Made by a program: the position numbers and the translations under genes
Notes under the pieces: model-generated
Told to the model about the DNA's origin: nothing
Database searches by the model: none
Seen by the model: only the letters and a program-made list of their open reading frames with translations
Source of the DNA: an uncultured Neomegalonema sp.
GTDB lineage: Bacteria > Pseudomonadota > Alphaproteobacteria > Rhodobacterales > Rhodobacteraceae
Direction: 5' to 3'
DNA length: 55,937 nt
Assembly: GCA_937928005.1 (NCBI GenBank)
Contig: CALFVD010000061.1
Span: 1 to 55,937 of the forward strand
Shown here: piece by piece, positions 8,587 through 18,465 of the stretch
Layout of the letters: each line of letters opens with the position of its first letter
Numbering within the stretch: position 1 is the first letter of the stretch

Positions 8587-9558
8587 TCAATCATTCATCC
8601 AAGGCAGGGACTTCAGGTCCACATTGCCGCCGGTAATCACCACCCCAACCCGCTTACCCTCAAAGATATCGCGGTTCTTGAGGATCGTCGCCAGCGGTAC
8701 GGCGCAGCTCGGTTCAATCACGATTTTCATACGCTGCCACGTCAACAGCATCGCGTCGATAATCTCCTGCTCACTGGCCAGTAAGATATCGGTGACATGT
8801 TTTGACACGAAATGCCATGTTCGTTCCTTGAGCGGAACTTTCAAGCCATCTGCAACCGTTACCGGTGCATCATCGGCGATGATATGGCCCGCCTTGAACG
8901 AGCGATACGCATCATCGGCCTGCTCCGGCTCTGCTGCATAGATTTCGACATCTGGCGCGATATTCGACAGCGTCAGGCACGTCCCCGAAATCATTCCCCC
9001 GCCACCAATGGGCGCAATCACGGCATCCAGTCCATCGACCTGCTCCATCATCTCACGCGAACAGGTGGCCTGCCCGGCAATGACGCGCGGATCGTTATAG
9101 GGATGCACGAAATCCGCCCCCGTTTCGGCGACAACCTCCGCAAAGACCGCTTCACGCGATGAGGTCGATGGCTCGCATTCCACCACCCTTGCGCCATAGC
9201 CCTTCATCGCATCCTTCTTCGCCTGTGGAGCCGTGCGCGGCGTCACTACGGTTACGGGAATACCTCGGCGACCGGCGGCATAGCTTAACGACAATCCATG
9301 GTTGCCCGACGAATGCGTCGCCACCCCCTTTGCCGCTTGCTCATCCGACAGCCCGAAGACGGCATTCGACGCTCCCCGCGCCTTGAACGCCCCAGCCTTC
9401 TGGAAATTCTCGCATTTGAAGAATAATTCCGCTCCGGTTAGACCGTTGAAATATTCCGAGGTCAGGATCGGTGTGCGGTGGATATGCGGTGCAATCCGCT
9501 CATGCGCCGCAACCACATCATCGAATGTCGGAAGGTTCAGATCAGTCCCGTCAGTCAT
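8587..9558 (-). CDS. bhcB: beta-hydroxyaspartate dehydratase BhcB-like (threonine dehydratase fold)
   Basis: This 323-aa fold-type II PLP enzyme has the lysine motif KAGAFKARGA, the asparagine loop SSGNHGLSL and the phosphate-binding GGGGMISG. In the beta-hydroxyaspartate cycle BhcB removes water from 3-hydroxyaspartate to give iminosuccinate, which BhcD then reduces. Serine racemase/threonine dehydratase is the generic label, and the more specific one follows from the B-C-D gene order. A strong AAGGAGG precedes the start. In Paracoccus the aminotransferase gene bhcA comes immediately before bhcB, but here that position is a 265-bp non-coding gap. Confidence 0.87.
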   Translation of the reverse strand: MTDGTDLNLPTFDDVVAAHERIAPHIHRTPILTSEYFNGLTGAELFFKCENFQKAGAFKARGASNAVFGLSDEQAAKGVATHSSGNHGLSLSYAAGRRGIPVTVVTPRTAPQAKKDAMKGYGARVVECEPSTSSREAVFAEVVAETGADFVHPYNDPRVIAGQATCSREMMEQVDGLDAVIAPIGGGGMISGTCLTLSNIAPDVEIYAAEPEQADDAYRSFKAGHIIADDAPVTVADGLKVPLKERTWHFVSKHVTDILLASEQEIIDAMLLTWQRMKIVIEPSCAVPLATILKNRDIFEGKRVGVVITGGNVDLKSLPWMND

Positions 9559-9823
9559 GCCGCCTCCTTCATCATCGCTCCCTTGCGAGTCGAACGATAG
9601 TACCGCTGCGCGCTAACAACGCCAGAGCCAAGCGTGATAAAGCGGCTCAAATCTCTCATTACTATTCCAGATAGTAGCCGGACCAAACAGCGCCACAACA
9701 TCGGCTCACAAATCTAGATGCGGCAATCGCCCAAAGCACATTTCAGACGATATGCACGGATAAGCGCCTCTGTCATATCAGGAAAATCAAAGTAAAAAAC
9801 GCTGGCAACGAAGATTAGGGCAG
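9559..9823. other. spacer upstream of bhcB
   Basis: This stretch separates the bhcB start from the 3' end of the Rieske oxygenase gene, which is transcribed toward it. It should hold the bhc promoter and possibly the end of the upstream transcript. I found no clear operator or terminator, and no remnant of bhcA. Confidence 0.6.
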
Positions 9824-10957
9824 TTACCCGACTTTATCCGATATCCATTTCGCAAAATCGTAATTGGGCCGTTCCAGATGCGATAGATGGCCGGGATCAG
9901 TCAGCCCCGACGATAACCCTTTGAACACCCGCTCCGTACAGCCCTTGTCTTCCTCATTCACCTCATCGAGCAAGGCTTTCACCTTGTCGAAATGCTGCTG
10001 CGCCTCTGGGTCAGACGCAAAATCTGGCGACAGCCCGCCGCCATAGATGATGCGCACATGGTCCGGTCCTTCAGGGTGGAGTGACAGATACCAAAAATAC
10101 CCCGGCGTTAGCGTAATCATCAGTGACGGATAGATTGTCAGCAAATATGTATGCCGCCGTCGCTCCCCCACCAACCGTGTATTCTTCGGATGGGCCACGC
10201 CAATCGTAAAGCTCGGATCTTTCAATATCCAATGGTAGTTGAACGCCGGATGGCTAGGCGGACATTCCATCTCTTCAAGCTTGGACACCCCCCCGATGGT
10301 CGCACCATGGCAAACGGGCAGATGATAGCTTTCCATAAAATTCTCGGCCAGAACTTTCCAGTTCGTGTTCCAGAAATGCTCCTCACGGAAAAGCTGCTTA
10401 TAATCCTCCATCCCAAAATCCCCGACGAGGTTCTCGACCTCCGCCAATTGCGCGCCCAGCGGCTCCGCATCGGGATTAAGCGTAATCATAATCCAGCCGA
10501 GCCATTCCTCACACCGGATTTGCGGCAGTTTATACCCTGCCTTACAGAACCCTTCATTCTGCGCCATTGCGGGCGCACCGCGTAGGGTGCCGTCGAGATT
10601 ATAGGTCCAACCATGGTACGGACAGGTAATCGCCCGTGTCTGTCCTTCCCCTTCCAGCAGGGTCGACATCCGGTGCAAGCACACATTGGATTGCGCCCGC
10701 AAATTCCCTTCCGAATCACGCAGAACCATAATTGGCTGTCCAGCGAGTTCATACGTGATGTAATCGCCCGGCTCGCTCAGGCCATCACCGCGCCCCACAC
10801 AAACCCATTCATGGCGAAAGATCGCCTCGACCTCCTGCTCACAGAATGCTTCGGATGTGTACACACTACGCGGCATCGCTTTTGCCTCAGCAAAAGGGCG
10901 CGCGACATTTGCCCGGAGTTCGGCGGCTGCATCAATACCGGTATTCTGGTAAGTCAT
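9824..10957 (-). CDS. Rieske non-heme iron oxygenase, alpha subunit
   Basis: The 377-aa protein has an N-terminal Rieske [2Fe-2S] domain (CLHRMSTLL followed by CPYHGWTYNLDG, the C-x-H...C-x2-H pattern) and a catalytic domain with the mononuclear iron motif ENFMESYHLPVCH. Family members of this length and type include choline, carnitine and glycine-betaine monooxygenases and aromatic dioxygenases. The substrate cannot be read from sequence. No reductase gene is adjacent, so electrons would come from elsewhere. AAGGA sits seven bases before the ATG. It lies upstream of bhc in the same orientation. If it demethylates a betaine, the glycine made could feed the bhc enzymes, which is inference. Confidence 0.9.
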   Translation of the reverse strand: MTYQNTGIDAAAELRANVARPFAEAKAMPRSVYTSEAFCEQEVEAIFRHEWVCVGRGDGLSEPGDYITYELAGQPIMVLRDSEGNLRAQSNVCLHRMSTLLEGEGQTRAITCPYHGWTYNLDGTLRGAPAMAQNEGFCKAGYKLPQIRCEEWLGWIMITLNPDAEPLGAQLAEVENLVGDFGMEDYKQLFREEHFWNTNWKVLAENFMESYHLPVCHGATIGGVSKLEEMECPPSHPAFNYHWILKDPSFTIGVAHPKNTRLVGERRRHTYLLTIYPSLMITLTPGYFWYLSLHPEGPDHVRIIYGGGLSPDFASDPEAQQHFDKVKALLDEVNEEDKGCTERVFKGLSSGLTDPGHLSHLERPNYDFAKWISDKVG

Positions 10958-11100
10958 GTCTGTGTCCTTGATGGCAACATGGCAGCGTCAGTCCAAGGTC
11001 GGAAAAAATCAAGCCGATTCGACACTTTTAGGCAGACCGTTACAACCGAATTTGTCGTCAGAGGTTGCTTTTTGGTTGACGATTACCATCTACGAGTCAA

Positions 11101-11119
11101 TCAGGGTGCGACACCCTGA
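11101..11119. promoter_or_regulatory. 8-bp perfect inverted repeat in leader of small Tat-like gene
   Basis: TCAGGGTG (11101-11108) and CACCCTGA (11112-11119) flank CGA, 22 bases before the ATG at 11142. The position fits a repressor operator or a short leader hairpin controlling the downstream gene. The same spacer serves the divergent Rieske oxygenase. Confidence 0.5.
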
Positions 11120-11141
11120 CATACTGGAGTGACTAAATACC

Positions 11142-11366
11142 ATGAATAAGCGCGATTTTCTTAAAACGTCCGCCGCCCTCGCCGCCGTGCCTACCCTGTT
11201 GCCTTCGATGGGCACCGCCGCTACCGCAGCGGCCACCAATGGTACGAAGGTTGCCGCTACCATACCAACGCCAACCTATATCTATGACAGCGCACGCCGC
11301 GTTATGAAATTCTATCGCGCGGATAATAACACACGAGCAATGCATGGTTATCTCGCAAATGCCTGA
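11142..11366 (+). CDS. small exported protein with Tat-like signal
   Basis: The 74-aa product begins NKRDFLKTSAALAAVPTLLP, a twin-arginine-like signal with KR in place of RR and the conserved F-L-K, followed by a hydrophobic stretch and an Ala-rich cleavage region. Only about 45 residues remain after cleavage, ending VMKFYRADNNTRAMHGYLANA. I recognise no family. It is transcribed divergently from the Rieske oxygenase and overlaps the next frame. It could be a small partner of a cofactor-containing periplasmic protein. Confidence 0.55.
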   Translation: MNKRDFLKTSAALAAVPTLLPSMGTAATAAATNGTKVAATIPTPTYIYDSARRVMKFYRADNNTRAMHGYLANA

Positions 11367-11859
11367 TGGAATGGATGGAGCACCGGCCAATGACAATCCG
11401 GTGCAGCGCGTCGCGGTAATCGGTGCAGGGGAACGATTCGAGCAGGTTGCGGCAACGCTATGCGCCGATCCTTCTTACACCGTAACAGTGGGTAGCTTTG
11501 GCCCCGCCAAAGATGAGTCGATCAAGCTGGAACGCTCGGTTGGTCAGGCTGTGGGTGCCGCCCCAATCACGGTGGTCGTGGCCCAGACAGCGGAAGAACT
11601 GCACGCCCTGATGTTTGGCAAGGGTGCAGCGGCGGTATCGGGACCACTAAACGCCCTGTTCGTTGACCTGTCGGATGTACCTGCCGAGATTACTGGCTTT
11701 TGCGCCCAGCGCGTTGCGGTACTGCGCAAACGCTATGTTAGTGCAGCACGGGCCAATCTGGCGCAGCTTGCCAGCGAAGACCGCTTCTCTGACGCCGCTG
11801 ATCTCCTCAGCCAGCTCGGCACCAAACGAGCACGCAGCGAGCGCAGCCTCACAGCCTAA
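11359..11859 (+). CDS. hypothetical Rossmann-like protein
   Basis: The product (about 166 aa) contains VQRVAVIGAGERFEQVAATL, a nucleotide-binding-like beta-alpha turn, then VTVGSFGP, ITVVVAQTAEELHALMFGKG and ALFVDLSDVPAEITGF, reminiscent of the N-terminal half of 3-hydroxyisobutyrate dehydrogenase-type enzymes. There is no catalytic helix domain, so dehydrogenase activity is not supported. No good ribosome binding site is visible. The start at 11359 overlaps the stop of the previous gene by eight bases, suggesting translational coupling. Its stop shares the bases CTAA with the convergent TRAP permease gene. Confidence 0.5.
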   Translation: MPDGMDGAPANDNPVQRVAVIGAGERFEQVAATLCADPSYTVTVGSFGPAKDESIKLERSVGQAVGAAPITVVVAQTAEELHALMFGKGAAAVSGPLNALFVDLSDVPAEITGFCAQRVAVLRKRYVSAARANLAQLASEDRFSDAADLLSQLGTKRARSERSLTA

Positions 11860-14069
11860 CCGGCTGTGACTGCGCGTTTCGCCGCCAATTGCGATAACAT
11901 CACGGGCGCTGCAAGAAGCAGCCCGACAATATCGCTTTGCCAGCCGGGCGCGACCAACGCGACGCCCGCAACGGCCAGCAACAATCGCCACAATCCATTC
12001 AATGGACGCAACATATAGGCGCTAAATGCTGCCCCAATCAGGCAAACACCAACCGCACAAGTGATCGACACCTGCAAAAACGATCCAATCGTGAAGTATT
12101 CATCGAGAACGATCAGCATTGTTGGCGCGTAGACGAACACCATCGGCACCATCAGCTTGCCAATACCCAACATAAACGCCGAAACTCCCGTGCGGAACGG
12201 ATTCGCCCCCGCAATCCCCGCTGCCGCATAGGCCGAGGCACAAACGGGTGGCGTGATCTCGGAAATTACCCCGTAATAAAGCACAAACATATGCGTCGCG
12301 AGCGCGGGCACGCCAAGTTGTGCCAGCGCAGGCTGTGCCACTGAAACCAGCATGATGTAGAGCGCCGTCGTCGGTAGCCCCGCGCCCATCAAAATGCACG
12401 CCATCGCGATTAGCACAAGCGACAGAAACTGTTGCAGCGCCGCCTGCTCCACGATCTCGAAGGGCAGGAAAGCAATTGAATTATAAAGCCCTTCGGCCAT
12501 CTGTGCGGCGCCATTCGTCACCATAAATCCAACCCGAAAGGCCACTCCGGTCGTATTGATGACCCCGATAACGATCCCCACCGCCGCCGCCGCCGCGCCC
12601 ACCGCAAGCGCATATTGCACCCCAACATTCAGGCTATCGAAAAGCGATTCAAATGGCTCCCGCTCACGCCGATGCAACAGCCCCAGTGCTGTCAAGCCAA
12701 GCAGTACGCCCGCCATAACAGGCTCGAACCCACCGTTCGACGCTTTCCACAGGATGAACCAGATGAAACCCGCCGGTATGACCAGCGTTAGTGGCCTCGA
12801 AAACCCGCAAAATCCAACAATCACACACAGGATCAATCCGCAGAACGCCGCCATATTCGGCGTATAGCCGCTGAACAGCACGAATAGCAGCGCAACCAGA
12901 GGAATGATTGTCGGCCACCCTTCGCGCCAGACGGCAAAGAAACGGGGCAATTCATCCTTGGAATAACTCGGCAACCCAAGCCGCAGCGCCGTGAAATGCA
13001 CAATCGACATCACACCGACATAATGCATCAGCGCAGGGATAATCGCGGCGACCACGATGGTCGTATAAGGCACCTCCAAGAACTCAGCCATCAGGAAGCT
13101 GGCCGCGCCCATGATAGGCGGCGTAATCTGCCCACCTGCGCTTGCGGCGGCCTCTACGCCCCCGGCGAAATGCCCCGGATAGCCCATCTTCTTCATGTTC
13201 GGGATTGTTAGCGACCCGGTTGAGACAGTATTGGCGATGGAAGAACCGGAAATCGTCCCGAAGAACGCCGAGGACACCACCGAAACCTTTGCTGGCCCGC
13301 CGGTAAAGCGCCCCGCCGCCATCATCGCATTATCGACGAAAAACTGCCCCAGCCCCATCCGTTGCGCCACGACGCCAAACAACACGAAGTGGAACACAAC
13401 CGTCGAGACGATCCAGAGCGTGACCCCGAAAATGCCTTCGGATGGGAAATACATATTGTTTATGAACTGCCGCCAATCGACACCGGGATGCTGCAAAATT
13501 TGCGCAGGCATATACGGGCCAAACAAGGCGTAGACGATGAAGACACTGATGATCAGCGGCAAGACCGGCCCCAGCGTACGGCGCGCAATCTCCAGCGCCA
13601 GCAACACGAGCGCAGAGCCAAGAATGATATCAGGCGTAGATGGGTTGCCTTGCCGTAGCGCCTGTTCCGCTATCTTATACCCAAAGACATCAAGACCCCG
13701 CCAAGAGAGTGTCAAGAAAAACGCCGCCATGATCCCGATGACCATAAAGGCCCAGTCATAGAGCGGCACCGAGCCATAGCGCCACCACCGATCCGGCTTG
13801 CGCTCCAGCGCGCCCGCCGTTCGCAACAGCGGAAACCCGGCAAAAATCAGGATGAACAAGCCCGCGAGGTGTATTCCCATATGTTCGTGATCCACCGGCG
13901 TCCCAAACCCGGCGGTCCACAAGTGATAGAGCGCAAAAGCAATTGAAATAAAATATAAAACCCGCTTCAGAATAGGTCCATTATCGCGGGTATTGAGCGC
14001 AGTATCGTATTTCTTCTCGATTTCGGCCAATTCATCGGCAGTCAATGTCCGGTCAGGATCGGCGCTCAT
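11856..14069 (-). CDS. TRAP transporter, fused DctQM permease of the TAXI type
   Basis: This 737-aa membrane protein fuses the small (DctQ-like, residues about 30-170) and large (DctM-like, about 180-720) permease subunits, as is usual for TAXI-type TRAP systems. Recognisable stretches include GGPAKVSVVSSAFFGTISGSS, TPPIMGAASFLMAEFL and GAGLPTTALYIML in the DctM half. The transporter imports small carboxylic or amino acids using an ion gradient. The start at 14069 has GAGG six bases upstream. The upstream gene encodes the matching TAXI binding protein, and two hairpins lie between them. Confidence 0.93.
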   Translation of the reverse strand: MSADPDRTLTADELAEIEKKYDTALNTRDNGPILKRVLYFISIAFALYHLWTAGFGTPVDHEHMGIHLAGLFILIFAGFPLLRTAGALERKPDRWWRYGSVPLYDWAFMVIGIMAAFFLTLSWRGLDVFGYKIAEQALRQGNPSTPDIILGSALVLLALEIARRTLGPVLPLIISVFIVYALFGPYMPAQILQHPGVDWRQFINNMYFPSEGIFGVTLWIVSTVVFHFVLFGVVAQRMGLGQFFVDNAMMAAGRFTGGPAKVSVVSSAFFGTISGSSIANTVSTGSLTIPNMKKMGYPGHFAGGVEAAASAGGQITPPIMGAASFLMAEFLEVPYTTIVVAAIIPALMHYVGVMSIVHFTALRLGLPSYSKDELPRFFAVWREGWPTIIPLVALLFVLFSGYTPNMAAFCGLILCVIVGFCGFSRPLTLVIPAGFIWFILWKASNGGFEPVMAGVLLGLTALGLLHRREREPFESLFDSLNVGVQYALAVGAAAAAVGIVIGVINTTGVAFRVGFMVTNGAAQMAEGLYNSIAFLPFEIVEQAALQQFLSLVLIAMACILMGAGLPTTALYIMLVSVAQPALAQLGVPALATHMFVLYYGVISEITPPVCASAYAAAGIAGANPFRTGVSAFMLGIGKLMVPMVFVYAPTMLIVLDEYFTIGSFLQVSITCAVGVCLIGAAFSAYMLRPLNGLWRLLLAVAGVALVAPGWQSDIVGLLLAAPVMLSQLAAKRAVTAG

Positions 14070-14101
14070 AGGAAGCCTCGTCTTGAAAAGGGAAAAAATC
14101 A

Positions 14102-14157
14102 CCCCCGCCAAAGCGGGGGCCTCTCAGAATGCAAGAGATACCCGCCTTGGCGGGTAT
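14102..14157 (-). promoter_or_regulatory. paired intercistronic hairpins between TAXI binding protein and permease
   Basis: CCCCCGC/GCGGGGG (14102-14108 with 14113-14119, loop CAAA) and ATACCCGCC/GGCGGGTAT (14138-14146 with 14149-14157) are perfect stems. Lying after the binding-protein stop, they would shield that mRNA from decay or reduce read-through. Either would make more binding protein than permease. Confidence 0.6.
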
Positions 14158-14172
14158 GAAGAACAAGATGCT

Positions 14173-15186
14173 TTACTTCAGCAGACCTGCTTCCTTGTAG
14201 AATTTCTCTGCACCCGGATGCAGCGGCACATTGAGCGCAGCAATACCGTCGAGCGCAGTATCGGGCGTGATGACTTTGCCCTTAGCATGGCCGTTATCTA
14301 GCAACTTACGGGTATTCTTGTTCCACAACGCTTTGGTGATGTCGTAGATCAACTGCTCGTCTTGCTTGGCGCTGGTGGCGAGGATGCCACTCACCGCGAG
14401 GGTGTGCGTATCATGCGTGACACCGGGATAAGTACCCGACGGAATAACCGAGCGGATGTAGTAAGGAACCGCCTTGTTGCCAGTGGTGATTTCCTCGTCC
14501 GTGAACGAATAAAGGTCCATGCCCTTAGTATTATCGAGCTGAATCATCGCGGCAACCGGCGTACCGGCGGCGTAGAAATAGGCGTCGAGCTGACCATCCG
14601 CGAGGCGCTCGGCACTCTGCGAGTTGTTCAATTCCGCCTCATCATAATCGTCACGGGTCAAACCATGCGCTTCAAGGATCAATTCCACAGCGATCTGCGT
14701 TCCCGATCCGGCCTGTGCGATACCGACGCGCTTACCTTTCAGGTCTTTGATACCGTTCAGCTTGCCACCCTTAGGCAGCACGAGGTGCAGGTCTTCGGGG
14801 AATAGGTTCGCAATGACGCGCAGATCAGGCTTGGCGTTGTCCTTGAACTTCGCTTCACCATGATAGGCGAAATACAGCGTCGCTGCGCCCGTAAGGCCCG
14901 CTTCCATCTGGCCCGCCTGAATCGCGGTTACATTATGCGCCGAAGCATTGGTCGATTGTGCAATGGCCACCAGACCCGGTACGCCACAGGAGCCACCTTT
15001 GTCGCATTCGCGCGAGCCGGGAGGGTTGGAAATCGCGTTAGCAATCGCCCCACCGATGGGGAAATACGTGCCGCCTGCGCCGCCCGTACCGATGCGGAAG
15101 AACTTCATTTCCTGCGCCGTCGCCACGCCCGCGAACAGAACCGCCGCCGCAAGGGCCGTTCCCGTAAGTGTTTTCATCATTCCCAT
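14173..15186 (-). CDS. TRAP transporter, TAXI-family substrate-binding protein
   Basis: The 337-aa protein has a signal peptide ending AGVATA and the TAXI-family start FFRIGTGGAGGTYFPIGGAIANAI, followed by AQAGSGTQIAVELILEAHGL and a C-terminal HPGAEKFYKEAGL. It captures the substrate in the periplasm and delivers it to the fused DctQM permease encoded downstream. The ligand is unknown, and glutamate and other small acids are known for family members. GGGAG lies nine bases before the first ATG of the MGMMK start. Nearby bhc and otn genes hint at small organic acids or amines, but this is context only. Confidence 0.93.
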   Translation of the reverse strand: MGMMKTLTGTALAAAVLFAGVATAQEMKFFRIGTGGAGGTYFPIGGAIANAISNPPGSRECDKGGSCGVPGLVAIAQSTNASAHNVTAIQAGQMEAGLTGAATLYFAYHGEAKFKDNAKPDLRVIANLFPEDLHLVLPKGGKLNGIKDLKGKRVGIAQAGSGTQIAVELILEAHGLTRDDYDEAELNNSQSAERLADGQLDAYFYAAGTPVAAMIQLDNTKGMDLYSFTDEEITTGNKAVPYYIRSVIPSGTYPGVTHDTHTLAVSGILATSAKQDEQLIYDITKALWNKNTRKLLDNGHAKGKVITPDTALDGIAALNVPLHPGAEKFYKEAGLLK

Positions 15187-15334
15187 ACCGTGAGTCTCCC
15201 ATCATTTTTTCATCATTGGCCCGCCCGGTTTGGAGCGGAAGGCTCGGATAGACTACGGCGCAGCTATATAAGGTCAATACATCTATTTATTTCTTATCTA
15301 TCGGATTATCTGACAGGTTCGATTACTATGAAGC

Positions 15335-15428
15335 TTATAGCGATTTGCGATAAACCTGAGCCATATTTTGCGCCAAGAGCCGCGCAAAATATGGCGCTTG
15401 ATGATTCAGGATAATCGCAATTCGCTTT
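15335..15428. repeat. palindromic repeat family 1, copy 2 (full length)
   Basis: The outer arms AGCGATTTGCGATAAACCTGA-like and TCAGGATAATCGCAATTCGCT-like enclose perfect inner arms GCCATATTTTGCGC and GCGCAAAATATGGC with CAAGAGCC between them. It has the opposite orientation to copies 1 and 3. Its right end touches the truncated LysR frame. Confidence 0.93.
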
Positions 15429-15713
15429 AATCAGATTGCTGCCTTTCGTGAAGTCATGCGCACAGGCATCATGTCGGCGGCGGCACGAAATCTCTCACGC
15501 AGCCAACCCGCAATCAGCGGCCTTATATCCGGGTTGGAAGCCGATATTGGCCTCAAACTCTTCACCCGTGACGGCGGGCGGCTACATCCCGTTCCCGAAG
15601 CCTATTACTTGCTCGAAGAAGCCAACCACATCCTCGGCCTTTGTCGATGTCTTGCGTCGTCGTCTCAAGGATATTCAGCGGCGGTATCCCTAACCAAAAG
15701 CGGTTCTCGGTGA
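15424..15713 (+). pseudogene. LysR-type regulator, N-terminal remnant
   Basis: The frame reads NQIAAFREVMRTG, MSAAARNLSRSQPAISGLIS, LEADIGLKLFTRDGGRLHPV and YLLEEANHILG, a clear LysR helix-turn-helix with the beginning of the linker helix. The first few codons before NQIAAF are replaced by repeat copy 2, and after HILG the sequence no longer resembles LysR and stops at 15713. The effector domain is gone. No start codon precedes the HTH in frame except internal ATGs. This is the scar of a deleted regulator between the TRAP genes and guaB. Confidence 0.8.
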
Positions 15714-15795
15714 CGCAGGGTAAAAGAAAACGACGAATCCCCTTTTTTTCCCGCCCATCTCGTGAAATAGGAACACGGCAACGCTCATACTCTGA

Positions 15796-17274
<1,479 letters not shown>

Positions 17275-17280
17275 AATCCG

Positions 17281-18465
17281 GTGAGACCTTCTGCCCGCCT
17301 TGCCGCCGCCGCCGAAATCCTCGATGGATTCGCTTCCAAACGTCCCGTAGAGCCGCAACTCAAGGCATGGGCGCGGGACAACCGTTATGCGGGGTCCAAA
17401 GACCGTCGGGCCATTGCCGACCGGGTCTACACAATTCTGCGCCACCTGCTGACCTGTGCGGCACAGGGGGGTTCCACAACTGGCCGTGCGCTGGTTCTCG
17501 GTTCTCTGGTTGCCGTGGATGAATTGACGATACTGGAAATCGACGCTTTGTGTCCGGGCGGCTATGGATTGGCCCCGCTGGATGAAGCGGAACGCGCCGC
17601 CCTGACCTCCCCGCCCAATCATCCTTCCGAAGCGGCCCGTCTCGACTGGCCCGCTTGGCTGTGGGATCATGCAAACGATGCTTTTGGCACCGATACGCCC
17701 GCCGAACTCGACGCCCTCCGCCAGCGCGCCCCTGTCGATTTGCGGGTCAACACGCTCAAAACAACCGTCGAACAAGCCATATCTACCCTGCAAGCCGATG
17801 ATTTCGCGCCCGAAACCGTTGGCCCTCTCGCCCTGCGTCTGCCCCCTAATTCCCCGGTCTTTCGTGCAGAAGCTTACACCAACGGCCTTATCGAATTGCA
17901 GGACGCCGGATCGCAGATCGTCGCCGCCATGACCGGCACACAACCCGGCGAAACTGTCCTCGATTTTTGCGCAGGTGCGGGTGGCAAGACCCTCGCTCTC
18001 GCCGCCATGATGCAAAACGACGGCATTCTCATCGCCCATGACATTGACCCCGCGCGCATGGCCGCTTTGCCCGCCCGCGCCACACGCGCAGGCGTTACCT
18101 GCCTCCGGCCTATCGCCGATGGTGCATTGCCCGATGATTGCGACCGAGTTCTGGTCGATGCCCCCTGCTCCGGCTCTGGTTCGTGGCGGCGTGATCCCGC
18201 CGGAAAATGGGCGCTGTCCCCCGAACGCCTCGCCGAACTGACCGCCGCACAGGACGACGCGCTCAACATGGCGGCCCAGCATATCCGCCCCGGCGGCACG
18301 TTGACCTATGCAACATGCTCGATTCTTCCAGTCGAGACTGAGGCCCGCATTACCGCCTTCCTTGCTTGCCACACAGACTTCCACCTCCTCGACCAACGCC
18401 GCCTTCACCCCGCACGCGATGGATGTGATGGCTTCTTTGCCGCAACCCTGAGCAGGGCAGATTAA
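17281..18465 (+). CDS. RsmB/NOP-family RNA (cytosine-5)-methyltransferase
   Basis: The 394-aa protein has an N-terminal NusB-like helical region and a C-terminal SAM-dependent domain with DFCAGAGGKTLALAAMM, the motif IV cysteine in VDAPCSGSGSWRRDP, and the motif VI cysteine in LTYATCSILPVE. Both cysteines required for m5C chemistry are present. It probably modifies 16S rRNA (RsmB, position 967) or a related RNA. The start is GTG at 17281, six bases after guaB, with no strong ribosome binding site, so it probably relies on coupling. Its stop codon lies inside a CtrA-type box for cckA. Confidence 0.9.
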   Translation: MRPSARLAAAAEILDGFASKRPVEPQLKAWARDNRYAGSKDRRAIADRVYTILRHLLTCAAQGGSTTGRALVLGSLVAVDELTILEIDALCPGGYGLAPLDEAERAALTSPPNHPSEAARLDWPAWLWDHANDAFGTDTPAELDALRQRAPVDLRVNTLKTTVEQAISTLQADDFAPETVGPLALRLPPNSPVFRAEAYTNGLIELQDAGSQIVAAMTGTQPGETVLDFCAGAGGKTLALAAMMQNDGILIAHDIDPARMAALPARATRAGVTCLRPIADGALPDDCDRVLVDAPCSGSGSWRRDPAGKWALSPERLAELTAAQDDALNMAAQHIRPGGTLTYATCSILPVETEARITAFLACHTDFHLLDQRRLHPARDGCDGFFAATLSRAD

